From Lentisphaeria bacterium (GTDB taxonomy: Bacteria; Verrucomicrobiota; Lentisphaeria; Victivallales; JAUVCU01), in the NCBI GenBank assembly GCA_030590715.1, contig JAUVCU010000004.1, positions 1 through 18,924 of the forward strand: 18,924 nucleotides of DNA, read 5' to 3'. Positions 1-8,188 of the stretch are shown here, piece after piece. A program made the translations under genes and the position numbers. Each line of letters opens with the position of its first letter. The first letter of the stretch is position 1. The notes under the pieces were generated by a model that was not told the origin of the DNA, ran no database searches, and was given only the letters and a program-made list of their open reading frames with translations.

Positions 1-2772
1 CGTATTCTTTGTAAAGAAGACCTTATGGAAGCGACTAAGTATTTGATTAACCTAAGAAGTAAAGGTGGAAGAGTCGATGATATTGACCATCTTGGTGCAC
101 GTCGTGTAAGATCTGTTGGTGAACTTCTTCAGAACCACTGCCGTGTTGGTCTTCTTAGAACAGAGCGTCTTATCCGTGAGCGCATGACTCTTCTTAATGA
201 TGACGAGACATCTGTAACGCCTAATAAACTTATCAACCCAAAAGCATTTGCTAGTGTTGTTAGGGATTTCTTTGCGCGTAACCAGCTTTCTCAGTTTATG
301 GATCAAACTAATCCACTTGCAGAATTGACAAATAAACGTCGTCTTTCAGCTCTTGGACCTGGTGGTTTGAGCCGTGAACGTGCCGGATTTGAGGTTCGTG
401 ATGTACATACATCTCATTATGGACGTATTTGTCCGATTGAGACTCCAGAGGGTCCAAATATTGGTCTGATTTCTTCGCTTGCTCTTTACTCGCGAATTAA
501 CAAACTTGGTTTCCTTGAAACACCATATCGTAGAGTTGATAAAGGTGTTGTTACAACTAAAATCGATTATTTGACAGCTGATCAGGAAGAGCAATTTGCA
601 GTTGCACAGGCAAATACAGTTCTTGATGAGAAGGGTAAGTTTGTTAATGATACGGTTATGTCTCGCTGTAAAGGTGAGTCTGGTGAAACTCCTAGTTCTG
701 AAATATCGTACATGGATGTATCGCCGAAGCAGCTTGTAAGTGCAGCTGCGGGTCTTATCCCGTTCCTTGAACATGATGATGCCAACCGTGCGTTGATGGG
801 ATCGAACATGCAGCGTCAGTCAGTTCCTCTTATGATTCCTGAGTCACCACTTGTTGGTACAGGTCTGGAAGGTAAGGTTGCTGTTGACTCACGTGCTGTT
901 GTTAGTGCTAAAAAAGATGGAATTGTTGCAGAGGTTTCTTCAAGTACTATCGTGGTTACTGCTGATGGTAAATCTATTGAAGATACGGCTAAGCCGGATG
1001 ATGCTGTTGAATATGAACTGCTTAAGTTCCTAAGAACAAACTCTGGTACTTCTATTAACCAGCGTCCAATCGTTAAAAGCGGAGATAAAATCAAAGCTGG
1101 AGACGTTATTGCTGATGGTGCTTCAACACAGTTGGGTGAGCTTGGTCTTGGTAAAAACATCCTTGTTGCATTCATGCCTTGGTGTGGATATAACTTTGAG
1201 GATTCAATTGCAATCAGTGAGCGTATTGTTAAAGATGACGTTTACACAAGTATTCACATTGATGAGTTTGAAGTTACTGCAAGAGATACGAAGCTTGGAC
1301 CGGAAGAAATTACTAGAGATATTCCAAACGTAAGTGAAGAAGCTCTTAGACATCTTGAGCCAAGCGGTATTGTTAGACTTGGTGCTGAGGTTAATCCTGG
1401 TGATATTCTTGTTGGTAAGATCACTCCTAAGTCTGAAACTGAGCTTGCTCCGGAAGAGCGCCTTCTTCGTGCTATCTTCGGTGAAAAAGCTGCAGACGTT
1501 AAAGACTCAAGTCTTTTTGTTAAGAGTGGTAAAGGTGGAGTTGTTATGGATGTTCGCGTTGAATACGCTAAAGATCCAAACAAAACGACACTGACAAAAT
1601 CAGAACTTCGCAGACAAACGAAACACGTTAAAGATTCTTACAAGACTCAAAGCTTTGATCTTGTTGAGGAGCTTTCTGAGCGTCTTTCAGATATCATGCT
1701 TGGACAAAAACTTCCTTGTCCTATCTTTGATGATTCATCATCTAAAGAAGATGCTATTCTTATCTCTTCTAATCGTAAAGTTACTTCTAGTTCTGTTAAA
1801 AAACTTGCTAATAAGTGGGCTTCTTACAGAATGGAAGAGTGCGCTCTTAAAGATACCGTTGATGCTATCATTCAGACTTTCATCCCTCGTTTTGAGGAAG
1901 TTGAAAAGACAAGAATTGATTCTATCGCTATGCTTGAGTCTGGAGAAGGTGTTGATCCTGGCGTGACTAAGCGTGTTAAGGTGTATGTCGCTTCTAAGCG
2001 TAAGCTGCAGGTTGGTGATAAAATGGCCGGTCGTCACGGGAATAAGGGTATTATTTCTAATATCGTTCCTGTTGAAGATATGCCGTTCCTTCCTGATGGT
2101 TCTGCTGTTGATATCATTCTGAATCCTCTTGGAGTTCCTTCTCGAATGAATGTTGGTCAGGTTCTTGAAACGCATCTTGGTTGGGCTGCTAAAGTCCTTG
2201 GAATCAAAGTTGCTTCTCCTGTCTTTGACGGAGCTAAAGAAACTGAAATTGTAGACCTTGTAAAGCAGGCAAATGCTAAGATTGAAGCAGATACTGGAGA
2301 GCAATTTAACTTCGGTTTCGTTGAGAAAGATGGTTCTCTTCAGTTTGATGGTAAGACTGATCTGTATGATGGTCGTACTGGTGCTAAATTTGAACAACGC
2401 GTTATGGTTGGGCAAATCTACATGCTTAAGCTTGATCACTTGGTTGCTAACAAAATTCACGCACGTGCCGTTGGACCTTACTCGCTGGTAACTCAGCAGC
2501 CTCTTGGTGGTAAAGCTCAGCACGGTGGTCAGCGTTTCGGTGAGATGGAAGTATGGGCTCTTGAAGCTTATGGTGCTGCATACACACTTCAGGAAATGCT
2601 TACTGTTAAGAGTGATGATGTTACAGGTCGTGCTCGCATCTATGAGTCAATCGTAAAAGGTCAGTGTGTTCTTAATGCTGGACGCCCTGAGTCATTTAAC
2701 GTATTGCTTAAAGAAATGCAGAGTCTTGGTCTCGATATTCGTACTGTTAAGAAAAGCGAACTTGGACTTTAA
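1..2772 (+). CDS. rpoB: RNA polymerase beta subunit, 5'-truncated by the window edge
   Basis: This is the catalytic beta subunit of RNA polymerase. The frame is open from base 1 with no start, so about the first 415 residues (E. coli numbering) lie outside the window; 923 residues are seen. The rifampicin region is at partial residues ~96-123 (LSQFMDQ, then KRRLSALGPGG). It is followed by the conserved ETPEGPNIGLI, GYNFEDSI and, near residue 672, GDKMAGRHGNKG, which lines the active centre. The C-terminal QQPLGGKAQ, FGEMEVWALEAYGAA and PESFNVLLKE blocks are intact. Compared with E. coli, the segment before PVFDGAKE is shorter and the stretch between DGAKE and LYDGRTG is about 20 residues longer. 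Asn replaces the usual His at E. coli position 526. It is followed after 18 bp by rpoC, in the usual operon. Identification is certain. Confidence 0.98.
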   Translation, partial: RILCKEDLMEATKYLINLRSKGGRVDDIDHLGARRVRSVGELLQNHCRVGLLRTERLIRERMTLLNDDETSVTPNKLINPKAFASVVRDFFARNQLSQFMDQTNPLAELTNKRRLSALGPGGLSRERAGFEVRDVHTSHYGRICPIETPEGPNIGLISSLALYSRINKLGFLETPYRRVDKGVVTTKIDYLTADQEEQFAVAQANTVLDEKGKFVNDTVMSRCKGESGETPSSEISYMDVSPKQLVSAAAGLIPFLEHDDANRALMGSNMQRQSVPLMIPESPLVGTGLEGKVAVDSRAVVSAKKDGIVAEVSSSTIVVTADGKSIEDTAKPDDAVEYELLKFLRTNSGTSINQRPIVKSGDKIKAGDVIADGASTQLGELGLGKNILVAFMPWCGYNFEDSIAISERIVKDDVYTSIHIDEFEVTARDTKLGPEEITRDIPNVSEEALRHLEPSGIVRLGAEVNPGDILVGKITPKSETELAPEERLLRAIFGEKAADVKDSSLFVKSGKGGVVMDVRVEYAKDPNKTTLTKSELRRQTKHVKDSYKTQSFDLVEELSERLSDIMLGQKLPCPIFDDSSSKEDAILISSNRKVTSSSVKKLANKWASYRMEECALKDTVDAIIQTFIPRFEEVEKTRIDSIAMLESGEGVDPGVTKRVKVYVASKRKLQVGDKMAGRHGNKGIISNIVPVEDMPFLPDGSAVDIILNPLGVPSRMNVGQVLETHLGWAAKVLGIKVASPVFDGAKETEIVDLVKQANAKIEADTGEQFNFGFVEKDGSLQFDGKTDLYDGRTGAKFEQRVMVGQIYMLKLDHLVANKIHARAVGPYSLVTQQPLGGKAQHGGQRFGEMEVWALEAYGAAYTLQEMLTVKSDDVTGRARIYESIVKGQCVLNAGRPESFNVLLKEMQSLGLDIRTVKKSELGL

Positions 2773-2790
2773 TAAAGAGAGGAATCTATA

Positions 2791-5700
2791 GTGATTGACA
2801 ATACATATGCTTATAGAGAAATTCTGGGCCAAGGTAATTCTGGGCAATTCGGAGCAGTATCTATAAATGTTGCATCTCCTGATGTTATCCGTTCATGGAG
2901 TCATGGAGAAGTAAAAAATCCTGAAACAATTAACTACCGTAGTTTTAAGCCGGAAAAGGGTGGTCTTTTCTGTGAGCGCATTTTTGGTCCTTCAAAGGAC
3001 TGGGAGTGTAACTGTGGTAAGTATAAACGCGTAAAACACAAAGGTATTGTTTGTGACCGCTGTGGTGTTGAGGTAACTCAATCTAAGGTACGTCGTGAGC
3101 GCATGGGTCATATCGACCTTGCTGTTCCTGTATCACACATCTGGTTCTTCAAATGTATGCCGAGTCGTATCGGGCTTGTGCTTGATCTGACTGCGCGTTC
3201 TCTTGAAAGAATTATTTATTACGAGGACTGGGTTGTTACTGATACTGGTGACACTCCTCTTGCTCTTGGTCAGTCTCTTACTGAACTTGAGTACCGTCAG
3301 GCTCGTGATGACTACGGTTATTCATTTGATGCGGATATGGGTGCGCCTGCTATCCGTACTCTTATGGAGCAGGTTGATCTTGAGCCTCTGCGTGTTAGGC
3401 TTGAAGGTGAACTTGAGGCTACTAAAAATAAGGCTATTCGTAAGAAGCTTGCTAAGCGTCTTCGCCTTGTTGAAGGTTTCCTTAAGAGCGGAGCTCGTCC
3501 AGAGTGGATGATTATGGAAGTACTTCCTGTCATTCCTCCGGATCTTCGTCCTCTTGTTCCACTTGAGGGTGGACGTTTCGCGACGTCGGATCTGAATGAT
3601 CTGTATCGTCGTGTTATTAACCGTAATAACCGTCTTAAAAATCTTCTACAACTTCGTACTCCTGAAGTAATTATCAGGAATGAGAAGCGTATGCTTCAGG
3701 AAGCTGTGGATGCTCTATTTGATAACGGACGTCACGGACGTGCGGTAACTGGTGCTGGTAACAGACCTCTTAAATCTCTAAGTGATATGCTTAAAGGTAA
3801 GTCAGGTCGTTTCCGTCAGAACCTACTTGGTAAACGTGTAGATTACTCTGGACGTTCAGTTATCGTTTGTGGACCGGACCTTAAAATCTGGCAGTGTGGT
3901 ATTCCTAAGAAAATGGCACTTACTTTATTTGAGCCATTTATTATCCGTCACCTAAAAGGTCGTGGACATGCTCACACAGTTCGTGGTGCTAAGAAAATGA
4001 TCGAACGTGGTGAAGCTGTAGTTTGGGATATTCTTGAGGAAGTTACTCAAGGTCACCCGGTTATGCTTAACCGTGCTCCTACACTTCATAGACTTTCAAT
4101 TCAGGCGTTTGACCCTGTATTGATCGAGGGATCTGCTATCCGTCTTCACCCACTTGTATGTGTGGCTTATAATGCCGACTTCGATGGTGACCAGATGGCT
4201 GTTCATGTGCCGCTTTCAAATGCTGCACAGCTTGAGACAAAAATGTTGATGCTTGCATCAAATAATATCTTCTCGCCTGCTAATGGTCGTCCTGTGATGA
4301 CTCCTACTCAGGATATTACGCTTGGATGTTATTTCTTGACTCAAAAACCAAAGAACATTGATTCTGCGCGTGTATTTAAGGATTATTTTGAAGTTCTTTC
4401 TGCAATGGACTGTGGATCTGTCACTACTCATGACGCAGTTAAGATTCCTAACCCTGACCTCGGTGTTGAAACTGAGTGGGGAAATGCTGAGGATAAATAT
4501 ATTCTTACTACTCCTGGTCGTTGTATCTTCAACGAGGTTTGGAGTCCTAAGCTTGGATTTATCAATACTGTTACTGGTAAAAAGCAGCTTGGAAAACTTG
4601 TAACTGATTCTTACTTTACAGCCGGTCACGCTGATACTATCAGAATGCTGGATGATTTGAAAGAGCTTGGTTATGAGCATGCAACTAGAGCTGGATTTAC
4701 TGTATCTATTGCTGATATGACAATTCCAGAGACTAAGCCTGCAATTATTAAGAATGCTCGTATTGAGATCGACAAAATTGTTGACCAATACAATAAAGGT
4801 CTTCTTACTGATGGTGAGCGTCACAATAAGATTATTGATATCTGGACTCAGACTTCAAATAACGTTGCGAATGAGCTGTTTGAGCTTCTTGAGCGTAACC
4901 TTGAAAAAGACAAAGATATTAATCCTGTATTTGCTATGCTTGATTCTGGAGCCCGTGGTTCGAAAGATCAGATTCGTCAGCTTTCTGGAATGCGTGGTCT
5001 GATGGCTAAGCCTTCTGGTGATATCATTGAGCGACCTATTATCTCGAACTTCCGTGAAGGTCTTTCAGTTCTTGAGTACTTTATCAGTACTCATGGAGCT
5101 CGTAAAGGTCTTGCCGATACAGCTCTTAAGACTGCCGATTCAGGTTATATGACTCGTAAGCTTGTAGATGTATCTCAGGATATTATCTGTCGCGAAGATG
5201 ATTGTGGTACTGTTAAAGGTATTTGGGTTAAGGCTATTATCGAGGGTGATGAAGAGGTTCTTCCTCTTAAAGAGCGTATTGTTGGGCGTTATAGTGCAGC
5301 AAATGTTCATGATCCGCTTGGTAAAAAGAATGATTTCATCGTTAAAGCTAACGACGAGATCACTACTGAAGTAGCTGATATGCTTGAAGATCGTGGTGTT
5401 AACACAGTTTGTATTCGATCGATTCTTACTTGTGATGTTAAGCACGGTGTTTGTATTAAGTGTTACGGTCGTAACCTTGCGAACGATAAACTTGCTGAAA
5501 CAGGTGATGCTCTTGGTATTATCGCGGCACAGTCTATTGGTGAGCCTGGTACTCAGTTGACAATGCGTACATTCCATATTGGTGGTACAGCATCTTCTTC
5601 ATATAAGAAACCAGAGATTACTGCTCGTAAAGCTGGTTCTATTCATTTTGAAAATGTTAGAACTGTTGAAAACGATAAAGGTGAAATCATCGCTGTTAAT

Positions 5701-6936
5701 AAGCATGGAGCTATCCTGCTTAAAGATAAAGATGGTGTTACTCTTGACCGTTATGAGCTTGAGATCGGTTCTGTTATCACGAAGAGCGAAGGTTCTACAG
5801 TTGAAACGAATGAAAGATTTGTATACTGGGATCCTTATAACGTACCCATCATTTCTGAAGCGAAAGGTAAGATTGAGTTTAATGACCTTGTAGAGGGTGT
5901 TACGCTTACTCGTAGTGTTCGTGGTGGAACTGAAGAAGTTATTGTTATGGAGCATAGAGAGGATCTTCATCCTCAAATTGTTGTTAAGGATAAATCCGGA
6001 GAGATGCTGGTGCATTATTCGCTTCCTGCCGGAGCTCTTATTCTTATCGACCCTAAGGCTAAAGTTAAGCCTGGTGACGTTCTTGCACGTATGCCTCGTC
6101 AGTCAGCTAAGAATAAAGATATTACCGGTGGTCTTCCGCGTATCGCCGAGCTTTTCGAAGCTCGTATACCGAAAGATGTTGCAGAGATTGCACGTATCGA
6201 TGGTGTGGTTGAACTTGGTAAGCGTGTGCGTGGTAAGCTTCAGCTTATCGTTCGCGATGCTGAAACTGATGTTGCGGAAGAACATAGCATTCCGGCTAAC
6301 AAGCATCTTACGGTTCATAAAGGTGACTTTATCCGTAAAGGTCAGAAGCTTACAGAGGGATCTGTTCTGCCTCATGACCTGTTGAGTGTTTGTGGAGTTC
6401 AGGATCTTCAGGATTACCTGAAGAACGAGATCCAGCTTGTTTATAAAGCTCAGGGTGTTGATATCAATGATAAGCATATTGAGATCGTGATCAATCAAAT
6501 GATGCAGAAGATCCGCATTACTGATCGTGGTACTACTATGTTCCTTGTTGGAGAGGAAATTGATAAATTCCAATTCCTTGAAGAGAATGAGCGTTGTGTT
6601 GCTAAGGGTGGACAACCTGCAGAGGGTGTTCCGGTTCTTCTTGGTATTACAAAAGCTTCTCTTGAGACTGAAAGCTTTATCTCTGCTGCTTCATTCCAGG
6701 ATACTACTCGTATTCTTACGGATGCTGCAACACTTGGTAAGTCTGACCTTCTTAAAGGGTTTAAAGAAAATGTTATTACTGGTCACCTTATACCAGCCGG
6801 TACTGGAACAAGTCACTTCCAGAACCTTGAGCTTAAGTATCTTGGTGAGGAAATTGCTCCTGAACCAGTTGAAGAAGACGTTGAAGAGGTTGACGAAGTT
6901 AGCGTTGCTAATCTTGACTTCCTTAAGACGGAGTAA
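2791..6936 (+). CDS. rpoC: RNA polymerase beta' subunit
   Basis: This is the largest RNA polymerase subunit, holding the catalytic magnesium. It starts with GTG and has a GAGAGG Shine-Dalgarno just upstream, in the 18-bp gap after rpoB. The length is 1381 residues against 1407 in E. coli. The first zinc site is Cys73, Cys75, Cys88 and Cys91. The absolutely conserved NADFDGDQ motif with the three catalytic aspartates is at residues 461-468. The second zinc site is Cys805, Cys881, Cys888 and Cys891. GEPGTQLTMRTFH in the trigger-loop region is also intact. The protein ends in an acidic tail rich in Glu and Asp. The gene is co-transcribed with rpoB and ends 42 bp before a strong intrinsic terminator, so it closes that operon. 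Nothing suggests damage. Confidence 0.98.
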   Translation: MIDNTYAYREILGQGNSGQFGAVSINVASPDVIRSWSHGEVKNPETINYRSFKPEKGGLFCERIFGPSKDWECNCGKYKRVKHKGIVCDRCGVEVTQSKVRRERMGHIDLAVPVSHIWFFKCMPSRIGLVLDLTARSLERIIYYEDWVVTDTGDTPLALGQSLTELEYRQARDDYGYSFDADMGAPAIRTLMEQVDLEPLRVRLEGELEATKNKAIRKKLAKRLRLVEGFLKSGARPEWMIMEVLPVIPPDLRPLVPLEGGRFATSDLNDLYRRVINRNNRLKNLLQLRTPEVIIRNEKRMLQEAVDALFDNGRHGRAVTGAGNRPLKSLSDMLKGKSGRFRQNLLGKRVDYSGRSVIVCGPDLKIWQCGIPKKMALTLFEPFIIRHLKGRGHAHTVRGAKKMIERGEAVVWDILEEVTQGHPVMLNRAPTLHRLSIQAFDPVLIEGSAIRLHPLVCVAYNADFDGDQMAVHVPLSNAAQLETKMLMLASNNIFSPANGRPVMTPTQDITLGCYFLTQKPKNIDSARVFKDYFEVLSAMDCGSVTTHDAVKIPNPDLGVETEWGNAEDKYILTTPGRCIFNEVWSPKLGFINTVTGKKQLGKLVTDSYFTAGHADTIRMLDDLKELGYEHATRAGFTVSIADMTIPETKPAIIKNARIEIDKIVDQYNKGLLTDGERHNKIIDIWTQTSNNVANELFELLERNLEKDKDINPVFAMLDSGARGSKDQIRQLSGMRGLMAKPSGDIIERPIISNFREGLSVLEYFISTHGARKGLADTALKTADSGYMTRKLVDVSQDIICREDDCGTVKGIWVKAIIEGDEEVLPLKERIVGRYSAANVHDPLGKKNDFIVKANDEITTEVADMLEDRGVNTVCIRSILTCDVKHGVCIKCYGRNLANDKLAETGDALGIIAAQSIGEPGTQLTMRTFHIGGTASSSYKKPEITARKAGSIHFENVRTVENDKGEIIAVNKHGAILLKDKDGVTLDRYELEIGSVITKSEGSTVETNERFVYWDPYNVPIISEAKGKIEFNDLVEGVTLTRSVRGGTEEVIVMEHREDLHPQIVVKDKSGEMLVHYSLPAGALILIDPKAKVKPGDVLARMPRQSAKNKDITGGLPRIAELFEARIPKDVAEIARIDGVVELGKRVRGKLQLIVRDAETDVAEEHSIPANKHLTVHKGDFIRKGQKLTEGSVLPHDLLSVCGVQDLQDYLKNEIQLVYKAQGVDINDKHIEIVINQMMQKIRITDRGTTMFLVGEEIDKFQFLEENERCVAKGGQPAEGVPVLLGITKASLETESFISAASFQDTTRILTDAATLGKSDLLKGFKENVITGHLIPAGTGTSHFQNLELKYLGEEIAPEPVEEDVEEVDEVSVANLDFLKTE

Positions 6937-6978
6937 AAGTATATCGCTCTAGTTAATCTGGAGCTTTATTGCTCTTTT

Positions 6979-7010
6979 AAGCGCATACCTTCGGGTGTGC
7001 GCTTTTTTTT
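6979..7010 (+). terminator. Intrinsic terminator of the rpoBC operon
   Basis: A GC-rich stem (GCGCATACC with GGTGTGCGC, one A-G mismatch at most) closed by a stable TTCG tetraloop is followed directly by eight T's. It lies 42 bp after the rpoC stop codon, so it ends rpoBC transcription and separates it from the ribosomal operon. Confidence 0.92.
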
Positions 7011-7319
7011 GTGTCAATACGAAGTGAAAATCCTTTTTTATGTGTTGATGAATTTTAGTTAAGGAATCGTTGTTTGTGTTCGGAGAAGAGGCTAGTTCCG
7101 AAATAACACTTTTTCGGATTGAGTCTCACGTTGTTTAGTGAGCCTGAAAACGTAGTCTGATTGTGAAGTGTGTACGTGTGAAAATTCTCTTAAAGTTAAT
7201 TTCATATAAATAGTTAGAAATGCATTTGTAAAAAACAAACTATTGGTTAGTTTACTTGCCCATTATTTTTTATACAGAAATTATTGGTATATTTAACATA
7301 TAAAACAAGGTAGAGAAGA
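7011..7319 (+). promoter_or_regulatory. Leader/promoter region of the rpsL operon with alternative hairpins
   Basis: I see no gene in this non-coding stretch. It must hold the promoter of the ribosomal operon because a terminator precedes it. TATA-like hexamers occur at 7205-7210 (TATAAA) and 7271-7276 (TATACA, with a poor -35 TTAGTT at 7247-7252), but none has a convincing -35, so the start site is not assigned. The middle holds TTCGGA at 7079-7084, TCCGAAA at 7097-7103 and TTTCGGA at 7112-7118. The central block can pair with either neighbour but not both. A further hairpin, CTCAC/GTGAG, is at 7125-7142. The 8-mer CGTTGTTT occurs at 7068-7075 and 7129-7136. No tRNA shape is present. A regulatory leader is an inference. 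Confidence 0.5.
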
Positions 7320-7688
7320 ATGCCAACTATCAATCAGCTAGTCCGTAAAGGACGTAAAAAGAAGATAAAGAAGAGTAAGTCTCGCGCTCTTCACGCATGT
7401 CCACAACGTCGTGGTGTGTGTCTTCAGGTAACGACTCGTACGCCTAAAAAGCCTAACTCGGCCCTACGTAAAGTAGCTCGTGTAAGACTTACAAATGGTG
7501 AAGAAGTAACTGCATATATCGGTGGTGAAGGACATAACCTTCAGGAGCATAGTGTTGTTCTTGTAAAAGGTGGTCGTGTTCGTGACCTTCCTGGTGTGCG
7601 TTTTCATGTAGTTCGTGGTGCACTAGATACACTCGGTGTTAGTGATCGTAAGCAGGGTCGTTCTAAATACGGTGCTAAACGCAAATAA
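7320..7688 (+). CDS. rpsL: Ribosomal protein S12
   Basis: S12 is the small-subunit decoding-centre protein that controls accuracy and is the streptomycin-related protein. It has 122 residues, close to the 124 of E. coli. The TPKKPNSALRK loop carries the expected Lys43. In the second loop, GGRVRDLPGVRF, position 88 is Arg where most bacteria have Lys; Asp89, the residue modified by RimO in E. coli, is kept. The N-terminus is very basic, as expected. The start ATG follows AAGGTAGAGA, a good ribosome-binding site. It is the first gene of a nine-gene operon and is followed after 17 bp by rpsG. Confidence 0.98.
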   Translation: MPTINQLVRKGRKKKIKKSKSRALHACPQRRGVCLQVTTRTPKKPNSALRKVARVRLTNGEEVTAYIGGEGHNLQEHSVVLVKGGRVRDLPGVRFHVVRGALDTLGVSDRKQGRSKYGAKRK

Positions 7689-7705
7689 TCTGGGAGAGAT
7701 GAATT

Positions 7706-8176
7706 ATGAGAAGAAATAGAGCACAAAAACGTGAAGTTATTCCAGATGTGAAATTTAACAGTGAGCTAGTTACAAAACTAGTCAACACTCTTATGTCACG
7801 CGGTAAGAAATCAACTGCACAGAAAATTGTTTACGGTGCATTTGAAATCATCGTAGAAAAGAAAAGCGATATTGATCCACTAGAAGTGTTTCTACAAGCG
7901 CTAGAAAACATCAAGCCAAAACTTGAAGTAAAAAGCCGCCGTGTTGGTGGAGCTACTTACCAGGTTCCAATCGAAGTTGGTACAGAGCGTCAGCTTGCTC
8001 TAGCTTTCCGTTGGATGAAAACTTTCGCTGCAAAGCGTAAGGGTAAAAGCATGGTAAATTCTCTTGCTCAAGAGATTCTTGATGCTTTCGACAATACTGG
8101 TGCAGCTGTTAAGAAGAAAGAAGACATGCACAAAATGGCGGCTGCTAATAAAGCATTCGCTCATTACAGATGGTAG
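7706..8176 (+). CDS. rpsG: Ribosomal protein S7
   Basis: S7 nucleates assembly of the 30S head domain and contacts the E-site tRNA. It is 156 residues long, the usual size for short-form bacterial S7, starting MRRNRAQKREV. It contains the conserved VNTLMSRGKKSTAQKIVYGA and GGATYQVPIEV segments and ends in the typical HYRW. GGGAGAG lies 8 bases before the ATG. It is the second gene of the operon. In E. coli S7 is the translational repressor of this operon, acting between rpsL and rpsG. That spacer here is only 17 bp, too short for the E. coli structure, so any feedback would have to act elsewhere, for instance in the long leader. Confidence 0.98.
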   Translation: MRRNRAQKREVIPDVKFNSELVTKLVNTLMSRGKKSTAQKIVYGAFEIIVEKKSDIDPLEVFLQALENIKPKLEVKSRRVGGATYQVPIEVGTERQLALAFRWMKTFAAKRKGKSMVNSLAQEILDAFDNTGAAVKKKEDMHKMAAANKAFAHYRW

Positions 8177-8188
8177 GGGATAGAGATA

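Noticed and set aside
1738..2523. A 261-codon open frame on the minus strand within rpoB
   Set aside because: It is antisense to highly conserved rpoB sequence, its composition follows the codon bias of rpoB, and there is no ribosome-binding site or recognisable protein. The same holds for the other antisense or alternate-frame stretches in rpoC, fusA, rplD and tig.
7070..7160. tRNA or known small RNA in the rpoC-rpsL spacer
   Set aside because: No cloverleaf, no T-loop GGTTCGAATCC-type block and no CCA end; only short hairpins are seen.
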